NCBI GenBank assembly: GCA_016189905.1
Contig: JACPRP010000045.1
Location: 1 to 61,439 of the forward strand
Reading direction: 5' to 3'
DNA from: Chloroflexota bacterium
Lineage (GTDB): Bacteria > Chloroflexota > UBA6077 > FW602-bin22 > JACPRP01
Length of the DNA: 61,439 nucleotides
Shown here one piece after another: positions 44,801 through 54,900 of the stretch (positions are counted from its first letter, which is position 1; every line of letters begins with the position of its first letter). The position numbers were made by a program, and so were the translations under genes. The notes under the pieces are model-generated. The model ran no database searches, had not been told where the DNA came from, and saw nothing but the letters and a program-made list of their open reading frames with translations.

Positions 44801-46273
44801 ATGAGCAAGCTACTCAAAGTGCTGTTCGTGGCAGCCGAAGTAGCACCATACGCAAAGGTGGGAGGGCTGGCCGACGTAGTGGGCGCACTTCCGAAAGCTC
44901 TCAAAGGGCACGGGCACGACGTACGTGTGGAAATGCCGCGATACGGCACGATCGACGTGGGGAAATACGGCCTGACAGACGTTCTCGGCAATTTCCCCGT
45001 GTCACTCGATAGTCAGACCGAGCAGGTCTCGGCGAAGTCGGCGCTGATGGCGGGGGACATACCCGTCTACTTCGTGGAGAATGCGCGATACTTCAGTCGA
45101 GACGCGGTTTACGGCTTTCCAGATGACGTGGAGCGATTCATCGCTTTTGGTCGCGCCGCGCTGGAAGTGCCCAAGAGGTTGGGCTGGCAGCCCGACATCA
45201 TTCATTGTAACGACTGGCACACGGCGCTGGTCCCCTATTGGATAAAGACCATATACAAAGACGATCCATTCTATGCCAAGACGGCGACCGTGTTCACGAT
45301 CCATAACCTGGCCTACCAGGGTATCGCCGATGGGCGCTACATAGACATGGCGCGCATTGACCGGGGCACTTACGCGGCGCAGCACCCCGAATTGCCCAAC
45401 GCGTTGAACATGCTGAGCATGGCGATCCTTTACGCCGATGCGATCAACACCGTGAGCCCAACCTACGCCTGCGAGATACTTACGCCCGAGTACGGCGAGG
45501 GCCTCGACCAGCTTCTCTCGAGCCGCGCCGACAGGCTGTTCGGCATCCTCAACGGGATCGACTACGACGAGTTCAACCCGGCGACTGATCCGAGAATACC
45601 GGTAAACTTCGACGTCTCAAGTATCGACAAGAAGGTTGAGGACAAGTACGCACTGCAGCGTGAGTGCAACATGTTGGTCGACAAGAACGTGCCGCTCATC
45701 GGAACGGTATCACGGCTCGCAGACCAAAAGGGCTTCGACCTGATCGCCAGGGCCGTGGACCCGTTAATGAGGGAGATCAACATGCAGTTTGTGCTGCTCG
45801 GGACGGGCGAGCAGAAGTATCACGACCTTTTCCACCAGATCGGCGAGAGATACTCTGACAGGACCGGCATCTTCCTGAAGTTCGATGCCGCTCTGGCGCA
45901 AAGGATCTACGCGGGGTCCGATATGTTCTTGATGCCCTCGCGCTTCGAGCCGTGCGGCCTGGGGCAGATGATCTCTTTGCGCTATGGCACCGTCCCCGTC
46001 GTCAGAGCGACCGGCGGGCTGGTAGATACGATTCGGGATTTCGACCCTAGAACGGGACAGGGCAACGGCTTCGTCTTCCACGAATACGATTCCCACGCCC
46101 TGTCGATCGCCATCGCCCGTGCCGCCGAGAGCTTCAAGTATCCGGACTCGTGGCGCAAGGTCATGAAAACCGGGATGGAGCAAGATTTCTCCTGGGGCGC
46201 CTCGGCTACCGAGTACCAGGAGCTTTATGAGAAGGCCCTGGCCTTCAAGCAGAAGGAAGTGGCAAGGGCTTGA
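44801..46273 (+). CDS. glgA: glycogen synthase (GT5)
   Basis: This 490-residue protein is a bacterial glycogen synthase, which adds glucose from ADP-glucose to glycogen in the cytoplasm. The sugar-nucleotide motif KVGGLADVVGALPKAL appears near the N-terminus, NDWHTALVPYWIKT lies at the acceptor site, and PSRFEPCGLGQM carries the GT-B catalytic Glu region near the C-terminus. The ATG at 44801 lies behind AGGAGGAG; the TTG at 44798 is an alternative. It begins a plus-strand run with two trehalose-synthase-like enzymes, linking storage glycan and trehalose metabolism. A MITE copy lies just upstream. Confidence 0.93.
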   Translation: MSKLLKVLFVAAEVAPYAKVGGLADVVGALPKALKGHGHDVRVEMPRYGTIDVGKYGLTDVLGNFPVSLDSQTEQVSAKSALMAGDIPVYFVENARYFSRDAVYGFPDDVERFIAFGRAALEVPKRLGWQPDIIHCNDWHTALVPYWIKTIYKDDPFYAKTATVFTIHNLAYQGIADGRYIDMARIDRGTYAAQHPELPNALNMLSMAILYADAINTVSPTYACEILTPEYGEGLDQLLSSRADRLFGILNGIDYDEFNPATDPRIPVNFDVSSIDKKVEDKYALQRECNMLVDKNVPLIGTVSRLADQKGFDLIARAVDPLMREINMQFVLLGTGEQKYHDLFHQIGERYSDRTGIFLKFDAALAQRIYAGSDMFLMPSRFEPCGLGQMISLRYGTVPVVRATGGLVDTIRDFDPRTGQGNGFVFHEYDSHALSIAIARAAESFKYPDSWRKVMKTGMEQDFSWGASATEYQELYEKALAFKQKEVARA

Positions 46274-46333
46274 CGGTCGGATTCTGAGAACACGAAGCCA
46301 GCATACTGAGCCTGGCTCACGAGGGATGAATCT

Positions 46334-47575
46334 ATGTTTGGTTCGGTTCCGGTCACGCCAAAATCGTTAGATGACTACCGGGAAATCACCGGCGATGCTG
46401 CCATCGAGGAGATACGGGCGCTGGCGCAGCCACTGCACAGCGCAACCGTGCTGCACCTGACCATCTCCGCTTTCGGCACTGGCCTGGCTGAACTGCTCGG
46501 CTCCCTGGTGCCGCTGATGAACGACATAGGCCTCAGCGCCGATTGGCAGGTCATTCGCACCACGGAGGAGTTCACCCAGGTAAGCAAGACGATCTACGCC
46601 GCCCTCAACGGGTTCTTTGTGGACTGGACGCCACATTTGCAAGAGACGTGGCTGGCTTACAACACGATGAACGCCCAGCTCTTCGACCAAAGCTATGATT
46701 TCGTGGTCGTTCACGATCCGCAGCCGGTGGCGATCCTCCAGCGAATCGACGAGACACGCGGCCATCCTGGCGGCAAATGGATCTGGCACTGCCACCTCGA
46801 CACCACCGAAGCGCAGCCCGCGGTTTGGGACCTGATGCACCCCTTCATCGCGGCGTACGACACGGCGATCTTCTCGGCAAAGGAATACGCGAGAGACGGG
46901 TTCGGCCAGGCGACGATCGCGATCGTTCCTCCCGCGATCGATCCCCTGGGGCCCAAAAACATCGGCGTTTCGACGGCGACAGAGGAGAGCATCCTCCAGC
47001 GCTACGGGATCGACCCCCACCGCCCGCTGATCTGCCAGATATCGCGCTTTGACGCGTGGAGCGACCCACTGGGGGTAATCGACGCCTTCAAAATAGCCAA
47101 GCGCCAGGTGCCAGGGCTTCAACTGGTGCTGATCGCCTCGATGATCACTGAAACCCCCGAGGCGTGGTCGTACTATGAGCGCTGCGCCCGTCGTGCCGGC
47201 GAGGATGACGACATACATCTCCTTTCGATGCTCAACGGCGTCGGAAACACAGAGATGAACGTGTTTCAGCGGGCGGCGAACGTCGTCGTACAGAAATCCA
47301 TTCGGAAGGGCTTCGGACTGGGCATCGCCGAAGCGCTCTGGAAAGCGAGACCAGTGGTGGCTGGCCGGGTGGGCGGCTTCCCGCTTCAAGTGATGGACGG
47401 GGTGAACGGCTTCCTCGTCGACAGCGTCGAGGAGTGCGCTGAGCGCATCGTTTTCCTGCTCAAACACCCTCGAATAGCCACCCGTATGGGACAGGCCGGC
47501 AGGGAGCACGTACGGCAGCACCATTTGATAACCAGATACTTAAAAGACTATCTCGATGTGTTCAGGAATCTTTGA
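46334..47575 (+). CDS. TreT-like glycosyltransferase, degenerate paralogue
   Basis: This 413-residue GT4 protein aligns over its length with the trehalose synthase encoded next (FGSVPVTPKSLDDYREITG against LGSVPTTPKSLEAYRDIVG; VVVHDPQPVAIL against VVVHDPQPAGLL). Several conserved positions differ: the glycine loop reads AFGTGLAEL instead of AFGGGVAEI, WIWRCH is WIWHCH, and the first Glu of the EX7E motif is Lys (SIRKGFGLGIAEALWK against SIREGFGLVVSEALWK). Loss of that Glu suggests altered donor binding or loss of activity; a regulatory or partner role is possible. A GAGGGATG site precedes the ATG. Confidence 0.75.
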   Translation: MFGSVPVTPKSLDDYREITGDAAIEEIRALAQPLHSATVLHLTISAFGTGLAELLGSLVPLMNDIGLSADWQVIRTTEEFTQVSKTIYAALNGFFVDWTPHLQETWLAYNTMNAQLFDQSYDFVVVHDPQPVAILQRIDETRGHPGGKWIWHCHLDTTEAQPAVWDLMHPFIAAYDTAIFSAKEYARDGFGQATIAIVPPAIDPLGPKNIGVSTATEESILQRYGIDPHRPLICQISRFDAWSDPLGVIDAFKIAKRQVPGLQLVLIASMITETPEAWSYYERCARRAGEDDDIHLLSMLNGVGNTEMNVFQRAANVVVQKSIRKGFGLGIAEALWKARPVVAGRVGGFPLQVMDGVNGFLVDSVEECAERIVFLLKHPRIATRMGQAGREHVRQHHLITRYLKDYLDVFRNL

Positions 47576-47596
47576 TTGGGGTAATCGTCAGAACTC

Positions 47597-47605
47597 TGCT
47601 ATAAT
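47597..47605 (+). promoter_or_regulatory. extended -10 promoter for the trehalose synthase gene
   Basis: TGCTATAAT at 47597-47605 is a perfect extended -10 box, about 47 nt before the ATG at 47652. A clear -35 was not found at standard spacing, as is usual for extended -10 promoters. It would allow the third gene to be transcribed separately from the two upstream. Confidence 0.55.
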
Positions 47606-47651
47606 CTGTGTGTTGTACACTGTCACGAGGAAGAGTGGAGGATAATCATCA

Positions 47652-48929
47652 ATGCTTGGCTCCGTGCCAACCACCCCTAAATCATTGGAAGCCTATAGAG
47701 ATATTGTCGGCGACGACAAAATAGAGGAAATCCGCGACCTGGCCCGCGACCTGCGCGGCGCGCGAGTGCTGCACATCAACGCGACGGCCTTCGGCGGCGG
47801 CGTCGCCGAGATTCTGGCCACGCTTGTGCCGCTGATGAAAGACGTCGGACTGGATGTAGACTGGCAGGTGATCCGCGGCGCCGACGAGTTCTTCAATGTG
47901 ACCAAAGCCATGCATAACAGCCTGCAAGGGATGTACATTCCGTGGTCGGCCGAGATGTTCGACATCTGGCGCAGATACAACACGCTGAACGCGGAGCTGA
48001 TCGACCAGTCATTCGACTTCGTCGTGGTTCACGACCCGCAGCCGGCCGGGCTGCTTCATCTTCTCCGACAGAGAGACCTCGGCCTCGCGCACGGCAACTG
48101 GATCTGGCGCTGCCACATCGATTTGACCAACGCCCAACTGGATGTATGGGACTTCTTGCGGCCATACGTCGACGAATACGATGCCGCGATTTTCACGATG
48201 CCCGGCTACGTCAAGGACGACCTGCGCGGCCCTCACATCGCGATCATTCCCCCAGCCATCGATCCACTGAGTCCCAAGAACATCGACATGTCTATCGAAA
48301 CAGTCGCCGAGATCCTGCGAGAGTACAAGGTCGACGACGGACGACCGATGATCTGCCAGGTGTCGCGCTTCGATCCGTGGAAGGACCCGCTGGGCGTCAT
48401 CGACGTCTATCGGCTGGTGAAACAAAGCGTTCCCGACCTGCAGCTAGTGATGGTTGCCTCGATGGCCGCGGACGACCCCGAGGGGTGGTCGTATTATGAG
48501 CGTACAGCACGCCGCGCGGGGGAGGACGACGATATCCACCTCCTCTCAAATCTGAACGGCGTCGGCAACATCGAGGTCAACGCCTTTCAGCGAGAGGCAA
48601 CGGTGGTGCTGCAGAAGTCGATTCGTGAAGGGTTCGGGCTCGTCGTCTCCGAGGCGCTATGGAAAGGCCGCCCTACCGTCGCCGGCAACGTAGGCGGCAT
48701 TCCGCTACAGATCGAGAACGCAAGGACCGGCTATCTGGTCGACACGACCGACGAGTGCGCCGAGAGAGTGCTGTACCTGTTGCAGCACCCGAAGGAGGCC
48801 AATGAGATGGGCGAGCGTGGCCGCGAGCACGTGCGCGAGAACTTCCTGATAACCAGGAACCTGCGCGATTACCTGCGACTCTTCAACCGGGTGAAGGCTC
48901 AGAAAGCCGCGACGGCGGCCAGAACGTAG
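47652..48929 (+). CDS. treT: trehalose synthase (TreT-type GT4)
   Basis: This 425-residue GT4 enzyme resembles TreT, which makes trehalose from a nucleotide-glucose donor and glucose. It has the TAFGGGVAEILATLVPL N-terminal loop, WIWRCHIDLTNAQ, VSRFDPWKDPLGV and the intact EX7E motif (SIREGFGLVVSEALWK). The ATG at 47652 follows a GGAGGATAA site. The gene has its own TATAAT box in the upstream gap and sits after glgA and a degenerate paralogue. Donor choice (ADP- or UDP-glucose) cannot be read. Trehalose phosphorylase of the same fold is an alternative. Confidence 0.85.
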   Translation: MLGSVPTTPKSLEAYRDIVGDDKIEEIRDLARDLRGARVLHINATAFGGGVAEILATLVPLMKDVGLDVDWQVIRGADEFFNVTKAMHNSLQGMYIPWSAEMFDIWRRYNTLNAELIDQSFDFVVVHDPQPAGLLHLLRQRDLGLAHGNWIWRCHIDLTNAQLDVWDFLRPYVDEYDAAIFTMPGYVKDDLRGPHIAIIPPAIDPLSPKNIDMSIETVAEILREYKVDDGRPMICQVSRFDPWKDPLGVIDVYRLVKQSVPDLQLVMVASMAADDPEGWSYYERTARRAGEDDDIHLLSNLNGVGNIEVNAFQREATVVLQKSIREGFGLVVSEALWKGRPTVAGNVGGIPLQIENARTGYLVDTTDECAERVLYLLQHPKEANEMGERGREHVRENFLITRNLRDYLRLFNRVKAQKAATAART

Positions 48930-48948
48930 ATAACCCTCTATTCACATG

Positions 48949-48970
48949 GGGGCGACCGGCCGGTCGCCCC
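48949..48970. terminator. perfect 22-bp palindrome between convergent genes
   Basis: GGGGCGACCGG and its exact complement abut with no loop, followed by TACC. It lies between the 3' ends of treT and the alpha-mannosidase gene, so it may end transcription from both sides. Its shape and CTAC-type flank match the REP-like palindrome at 10626. Confidence 0.5.
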
Positions 48971-49035
48971 TACCTTATTGCGGCATTTTGCGAAAAGATT
49001 TGGCGGCGGATCTATTAAACACCGGCCTCCCCCTC

Positions 49036-51876
49036 TTACATAACCCTTACCTTCACCGTGCGTATCTGATGGCCTTCGACGGGGAAGACGATGGTGTTGT
49101 GCTCGTCGGGGAACAGGGGTTTGGCGTCGATGTCCTGCTCGTTGAGATTTACCTGCCTGACCTCCCGCACGGGCAGCCCAAATCTCACCCTCGCCAATAC
49201 CAGATGGCTGGCGACGTTGTAAACACGGAGGATTAGCGCATCGTCCTCCTCCGCCTTCTTGAGGGCACTGAGCACGAGGTCCGCCGGCTCGACGACGACG
49301 AAGCTGTGCTCGAGCGGCAAATGGCCCGCCGGGTTACGCAACGCCGTGAACGTCGGCAGCGCGACGTAGCGCTCGGCCTCCTGCTGTACCTCGGCCATAC
49401 GCCAATCGCTCCGATGCGGTAGGATCGCGTACTCGAACACCTGCGACCCGTGGCACTGGGCGTCGGGCGCCGGCACGAAAGGCCCGGCGTTGCCGTTGCG
49501 CGTCGCGAGATCAGGCCGCGAAAGCCAGCCTACCGACCGCAGTAAAGTCAGCGCCACCGTGACGCCGTCCGAGCCCGGGATGACCTCGTACTCGGCGAGC
49601 CCCTTGTTCAGAATCGCCAGGCCTTTCTGGTCGTCGTTGACGTCGACGAAGTTGCGCTGCGGATACGTGTTGACGGGGACCTCCTCGTCGGGCCCCGGCG
49701 TTACTTCAAGCTCTTCCCCAGCGACGGCGACCGGCCGCTGCACCACCTCGAACTGCCCCTGAGCGAAAGACCATTCGCTTTGGATAGTCGTCGGGAAAAG
49801 AACGCGCAGGATGGCGTCGTCGGCCGAATTGTCCAGCTCAGCACGAACCTCTATCCTGGGGGTGCGCACCGCGAGCGCGACCTTCACCGTCAGCGGGCAA
49901 AGGATCATCTCGGCAGACCGCTGCGTTCTGTCCTCGGTCAGGCCCCTCGGCAACAGCATCTCATACCTGATCTCGAAGGTGGCGCGCACCGGCCCGCTTT
50001 CGACCATAGTGATTCGCGGCGGGAACTGGCGGCTCGTGACCACGGTATCTTGCTCGGGCGGACAGCAAGTGTATTCATCGCCGGCGTCGCCCTTGCTCTC
50101 GAAGACGTTCAAGCCCGAGAACGTGGCGCCATCCCGCTTGTCCACGATGTCGAGCGCGCCGTCGGGACGAACGATGACCTTGAGCAAATCGTTCTCGACG
50201 TAATCCTCGCCAACTCGAAGATCGGTCGAGACAACGGCCGAACGCGCGGCGTCCCACGATAATGGCAAGGCACTGCCATTGCCCCCGGACATATTGGCAG
50301 ACGCCACATCGTCGCAGGCTTCACTATGCCTCGGGGTAGGCTTTCCGAGGACCAGGGAATAGGCCGTGTAGCCGCACGGGGGTATCTCTGATGGGGCTAC
50401 CAGCACCTCGACCTCCTCTCCGCGCCACTGACGCCAGACGGTCGCCTGCACGATCGCATCGAGCTCAGAGGGGGCCACGCCCATCATCGACGGTTTGCGC
50501 CTGCCCTCGAGCTCGATTCGCCGTGTGAACGGATCGTAATTCATCCAGATGCGCTGGCGCCCGATCACCTGATGCGGCACGACCTGGCCACGATGGTCCC
50601 TCAGGTGAAACTCCTGGCCAATGTCGAAGAAATTGATATATTGCGCCACGTAGTCACGCCTCAGTTGTGGCAATGGGTTGAAGGCGATGAACGTCGCCTC
50701 GTCGGCGTCGCCCGCCTTCGCCACCCTTCCCGCCAGCGCCTCGGCGGCGCGGTACGTAAGGTCCTGCGCGATCTCCTGGGTCCAGCGGAAGCGAGCCATC
50801 ATGTCGCGGTGCACCTCGTCGACGCTGCAGCCGCAAATGGAATCGTGGGGATGGTTCTGAATCAAATGCTTCCACGCCTGGCGTAGGAAAGGCTGCGGAT
50901 AGTCGCTTCCCAACGCCCACGCCAGAGCGGAAAGTGGCTCGGCATACCTTTCGAGCGCATTCGCCGACCTGAAGTTCTCCTGCTTGAGATACATTCTCGC
51001 CGAAACCACGCCGGGCAGAACGCGGCCGGGGCGGGGCTTGCGAAACTCGCCCTTGATTACCGGCAACTGCGCTTTTGCGCCCCGAAGGTGCTCGAAGTAC
51101 TGCGGCAGCGTTCCCTGCTCCAGCCTCACGCTCCCGCCGTTGCCATTTCCATCGAGGCGATCGTTGGCTTCGTCGATGACCTGTAGTATCTGCCGCTGGG
51201 GCGGCAGGTGATCGCAGCCGTTCATCAGCAGGAACGTATCGGTCGCCGCCATCGACTTGACCGTCGTCACGATCTGCTCGAGCCTGTCCAGAAAGCGCCA
51301 CGGCGCGGCGGTCAATTGCATAGCGTTGCAGTAGCCGCCGGGCAGAAACGTGGTGATGGCCCGCGAGCCATCCGGCGCTTCCCAGAGGAAATCCGCGGTC
51401 TCCGTCTGGACCCCGCGATAGATGACGGCGCAATCGAGGTCGAACCCGCGCAGAATCTGCGGGATCTGCGCGGGATGGCCAAACGTATCCGGCAGGTAGC
51501 CCACCGGCATCACGCCGCCGAAGTCCTGTGCGATCCTGTGGCCCAGCATCAGGTTGCGCACCAGCGCCTCCGGGCTCACGAGGAACTCGTCGGGCAAGAC
51601 ATACCAGGGGCCCACCAGGATGCGCCCGCTGCGAATATAGCGCGCCAGGCGTTCACGATTCTCGGGGCGTATCTCGAGGTAATCTTCGAGCACGATGGTT
51701 TGCCCATCGAGGGTGAAGTATCTGTAGTCAGGCTCGTTGTCGAGGATATCCAGGAGCTGATCGATCAAGTCTACCAGGCGAATGCGGAATCGTTGGAATG
51801 GCAAGTACCACTCGCGATCCCAGTGAGTGTGCGAGACAAGCAGCGCCGTACACCGCGTCGCAGTTTGAGTGACCAA
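49036..51876 (-). CDS. alpha-mannosidase (GH38)
   Basis: This 946-residue protein is a GH38 alpha-mannosidase. The N-terminal catalytic barrel has the zinc motif VSHTHWDREW near its start, the nucleophile Asp region GYLPDTFGHPAQIPQIL, and the DSICGCSVDEVHRDM segment; beta-rich C-terminal domains follow. It hydrolyses alpha-linked mannose from glycans. No signal peptide is visible, so it is probably cytoplasmic. The start is placed at a TTG at 51876, with GGGGAGG at ideal spacing; an ATG at 51921 lies only about 5 nt from the predicted transcription start. It may recycle mannosyl or glucosyl glycans together with the neighbouring enzymes. Confidence 0.88.
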   Translation of the reverse strand: MVTQTATRCTALLVSHTHWDREWYLPFQRFRIRLVDLIDQLLDILDNEPDYRYFTLDGQTIVLEDYLEIRPENRERLARYIRSGRILVGPWYVLPDEFLVSPEALVRNLMLGHRIAQDFGGVMPVGYLPDTFGHPAQIPQILRGFDLDCAVIYRGVQTETADFLWEAPDGSRAITTFLPGGYCNAMQLTAAPWRFLDRLEQIVTTVKSMAATDTFLLMNGCDHLPPQRQILQVIDEANDRLDGNGNGGSVRLEQGTLPQYFEHLRGAKAQLPVIKGEFRKPRPGRVLPGVVSARMYLKQENFRSANALERYAEPLSALAWALGSDYPQPFLRQAWKHLIQNHPHDSICGCSVDEVHRDMMARFRWTQEIAQDLTYRAAEALAGRVAKAGDADEATFIAFNPLPQLRRDYVAQYINFFDIGQEFHLRDHRGQVVPHQVIGRQRIWMNYDPFTRRIELEGRRKPSMMGVAPSELDAIVQATVWRQWRGEEVEVLVAPSEIPPCGYTAYSLVLGKPTPRHSEACDDVASANMSGGNGSALPLSWDAARSAVVSTDLRVGEDYVENDLLKVIVRPDGALDIVDKRDGATFSGLNVFESKGDAGDEYTCCPPEQDTVVTSRQFPPRITMVESGPVRATFEIRYEMLLPRGLTEDRTQRSAEMILCPLTVKVALAVRTPRIEVRAELDNSADDAILRVLFPTTIQSEWSFAQGQFEVVQRPVAVAGEELEVTPGPDEEVPVNTYPQRNFVDVNDDQKGLAILNKGLAEYEVIPGSDGVTVALTLLRSVGWLSRPDLATRNGNAGPFVPAPDAQCHGSQVFEYAILPHRSDWRMAEVQQEAERYVALPTFTALRNPAGHLPLEHSFVVVEPADLVLSALKKAEEDDALILRVYNVASHLVLARVRFGLPVREVRQVNLNEQDIDAKPLFPDEHNTIVFPVEGHQIRTVKVRVM

Positions 51877-51932
51877 GACATCCACCTCCCCACCGAAATC
51901 CATCTCAAACTGTGCCGTCAAAGGCGATTCAG

Positions 51933-51961
51933 ATTATAGCTCAGTTATGGTAAGTACACAA
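51933..51961 (-). promoter_or_regulatory. promoter of the GH38 gene
   Basis: On the minus strand, TTGTGT (51961-51956) and TATAAT (51938-51933) are 17 bp apart. Initiation near 51926 gives a leader of about 50 nt for the TTG start at 51876. The -35 overlaps the space just before the FG-GAP gene's stop. Confidence 0.6.
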
Positions 51962-51965
51962 CCTA

Positions 51966-54900
51966 CTACCGAAGCACCGCCGGCAAGTACACCGTGTAGG
52001 TCACCGGATAGGTCTGCGAAACGTACATAAAGGCTGCCCCCCGATTACTGGACGCAGGGTAGGCTGCCCCTTGAATGCCGGATGTTTCGTCGGCCCCGAC
52101 GACGATGGTATCCCCGTCGATGTTATCGGCGATGGCCACTGAAACCCCGAAGTGGGCCGCGTTGGAGGCGGTGAGCTTCTGCTTCTCGCCCCAGAAGTCG
52201 GCTCCGCCCTGATTGCGGTCAAAGGCGTAGGCCGCCCCCTGACCGCTGGAGTTGGCGTAAGCCCCGACGACGATCGTATCCCCTGCCATAGCCACAGACC
52301 CGCCGAAGTAGTCGTTAGCGCCTGCGTCGGAGGCGGTGAGCTTTGTCACCTGGTCCCAGGAGTCGGCCCCTCCCCGGTTGCGGGCGAAGACGTAGGCTGC
52401 CCCCTGATTGCTAGCTTTGCCGTTGGCCCCGACGACGATCGTATCCCCGTCCATCGCCACGGAATCGCCGAAGTAGTCACCGGTGGCTGCATCGGAGGCG
52501 GTGAGCTTTTTCACCTGGCCCCAGAAGTCGGCTCCCCCCTGATTGCGGACGAAGACGTAGGCTGCCCCCTGATTGCTAGCTTTGCCATCGGCGCCGACGA
52601 CGATCGTATCCCCGTCCATCGCCACGGACTCGCCGAAGTAGTCACCGGTGGCTGCATCGGAGGCGGTGAGCTTTTTCACCTGGCCCCAGTTGTCTGGTCC
52701 ATTCTCGTTACGGGCGAAGACGTAGGATGCCCCCAGATTGGGTCCCATCATAGTGGTTTTGCTGTAGGCGCCGACGACGATCGTAACCCGGTCGATGGCC
52801 ACGGAATAGCCGAAGTTGTCGTTAGCGGCTGCATCGGAGGCGGTGAGCTTCTGCACCTGGCCCCAGCTATCGGCTCCACTCTGGTTGCGGGCGAAGACGT
52901 AGGCCGCCCCCGCACCACTGGATTTCAGGTAGGCCCCGACGACGATGGTGTCCCCGTCGATGGCCACGGAATAGCCGAAGTTGTCGTTGGCGGCTGCGTC
53001 GGCGGCCATGAGCTTTTTCACCTGGCCCCAGTTGTTGGCTCCGCCCTGGTTGCGGACGAAGACGTAGGCTGCCCCCTGATTGCTCGCTTGGCCGTAGGCC
53101 CCGACGACGATCGTATCCCCGTGGATGGCCACAGAAATGCCGAAGTCGTCGCCAGGGGCTGCGTCGGAAGCGGAGGGTTGTGATGATTGCTGCCAGATGT
53201 TGCCCTGGCGCACGAAGACGTAGGCCGCCCCCTGCAGGCTGAACTTCAAGGGAGAGCCGATGACGATGGTGTCCCCGTCGATCGCCACCCGGCCGAAGCC
53301 GTCGAGGGCTGCTCCGTCGGAGGCGGTGAGCTTCTGCGTCTGGCCCCAGGAGTCGGCTCCCCCCAGATTGCGGGCGAAGACGTAGACCGCCCCCTGGCCG
53401 GCTGATTTGCCGGTGGCGCCGACGACGATGGTATCCCCGTCGATCCCCACCCCGCCGAAGCTGTCGTTAGCGGCTGCGTCGGAGGCGGTAAGCTTTTTCA
53501 CCTCGCCCCAGGAGTCGGCTCCCCCCAGATTGCGGGCAAAGACGTAGGCCGCCCCCTGATTGTTGTGGGAGACGTCGTTTCCTGAGGCCCCGACGACGAC
53601 GGTGTCCCCGTCGATCGCCACCGAGCCGCCGAAGTGATCAAAGGCGGCCCCATCGGAGGCGGTGAGCTTCTGCACCTGGCCCCAGACGTCGGCACCCCCC
53701 AGTAGATTGCGGGCGAAGACGTAGGCTGCCCCCTGGCCGGATTTGGACTCGGCCCCAACGGCGATGGCGTCCCCGTCGATGGCCACCGAAAAGCCGAATT
53801 CGTCGCCAGCGGCTGCGTCGGATGCGGTGAGCTTTTTCACCTCGCCCCAGAAGTCGGCTCCCCCCAGGTTACGGGCGAAGACATAGGCAGCCCCCTGAAT
53901 GTTGGATTTGCGGTAGGCGCCGACGACGATGGTATCCCCGTCGACGGCCACGGAAAAGCCGAAGTAGTCACCAGTGGCCGCGTCGGAGGCGGTGAGCTTT
54001 TTCACCTCGCCCCAGTTGTCTGCCCCCCCCTGATTGCGAGCAAAGACGTAAGCTGCCCCCTGATTGCTGGAGTTGCCGTTGGCTCCCACGACGATGCTGT
54101 TTCCGTCGATGGCCACTGACTCGCCGAAGGTGTCGTTAGAGGCTCCGTCGGAGGCACTAAGCTTCTTCACCTCGCCCCAGTTGTCGGCTCCCCCCTGGTT
54201 GCGGGCGAAAACGTAGGCCGCCCCCACACTTGTTCCCATCATACTGCCCTTCCAACGGGCCCCGACGACGATCGTATCCCCGCCGACGGCCACCGACCAG
54301 CCGAAGGTGTCAGGAATGGCGGGGTCGGAGGGGGTGAGTGCTTTCACCTGGCTGTGGATCAGCGGATCGACGACCAGCGGGTATTTGGCGTCAGCGTCAT
54401 CCACCAGGATCCGGATCGCCTGGCCTGCCGATTCCACCGGCGAGACGATAGTCAACCTCGAGGGAAGCGCCTTGCCGGTGGCGTCCTCGACGTGCAGCTC
54501 GCCGTAGCGCAATATGGTGCCCGCGCCTTCCGCCAGGAAAGCGATGCTCTGCGCGGCGTCGTGTCCCTCGCTGCCCCTGTTATCGACGAGCGCAGGGACC
54601 AGGTTCCCACGCAGGCGGAGGTCCAGAGCAACCATCTGGCCGGCTCGCTCCCGGCCACCTGTGTCCGGGGGCTGGAATACCGTGAAGCCATGCTCCAGAC
54701 CCCGCTGCTCGTTGACGTACCACTCGTCCAGCAATGGCGCGCCAGAACCGTCGCCCCGACTGTAGGTCACGCGGTTGTCCTGGGTGGATACCGTGGCGGC
54801 GGACACCGGTCTGATGTCACCCGCGTAGCCGTAACCCACCAGGGCCAGGCCCCAGGTCCATTGCCGGTCGCCCTCGGCGGAAGCCTCGGCGAAAGATGGT

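Noticed and set aside
46367-47524. 385-residue minus-strand frame opposite the TreT-like gene
   Set aside because: Antisense shadow of a conserved glycosyltransferase, no ribosome site or domain.
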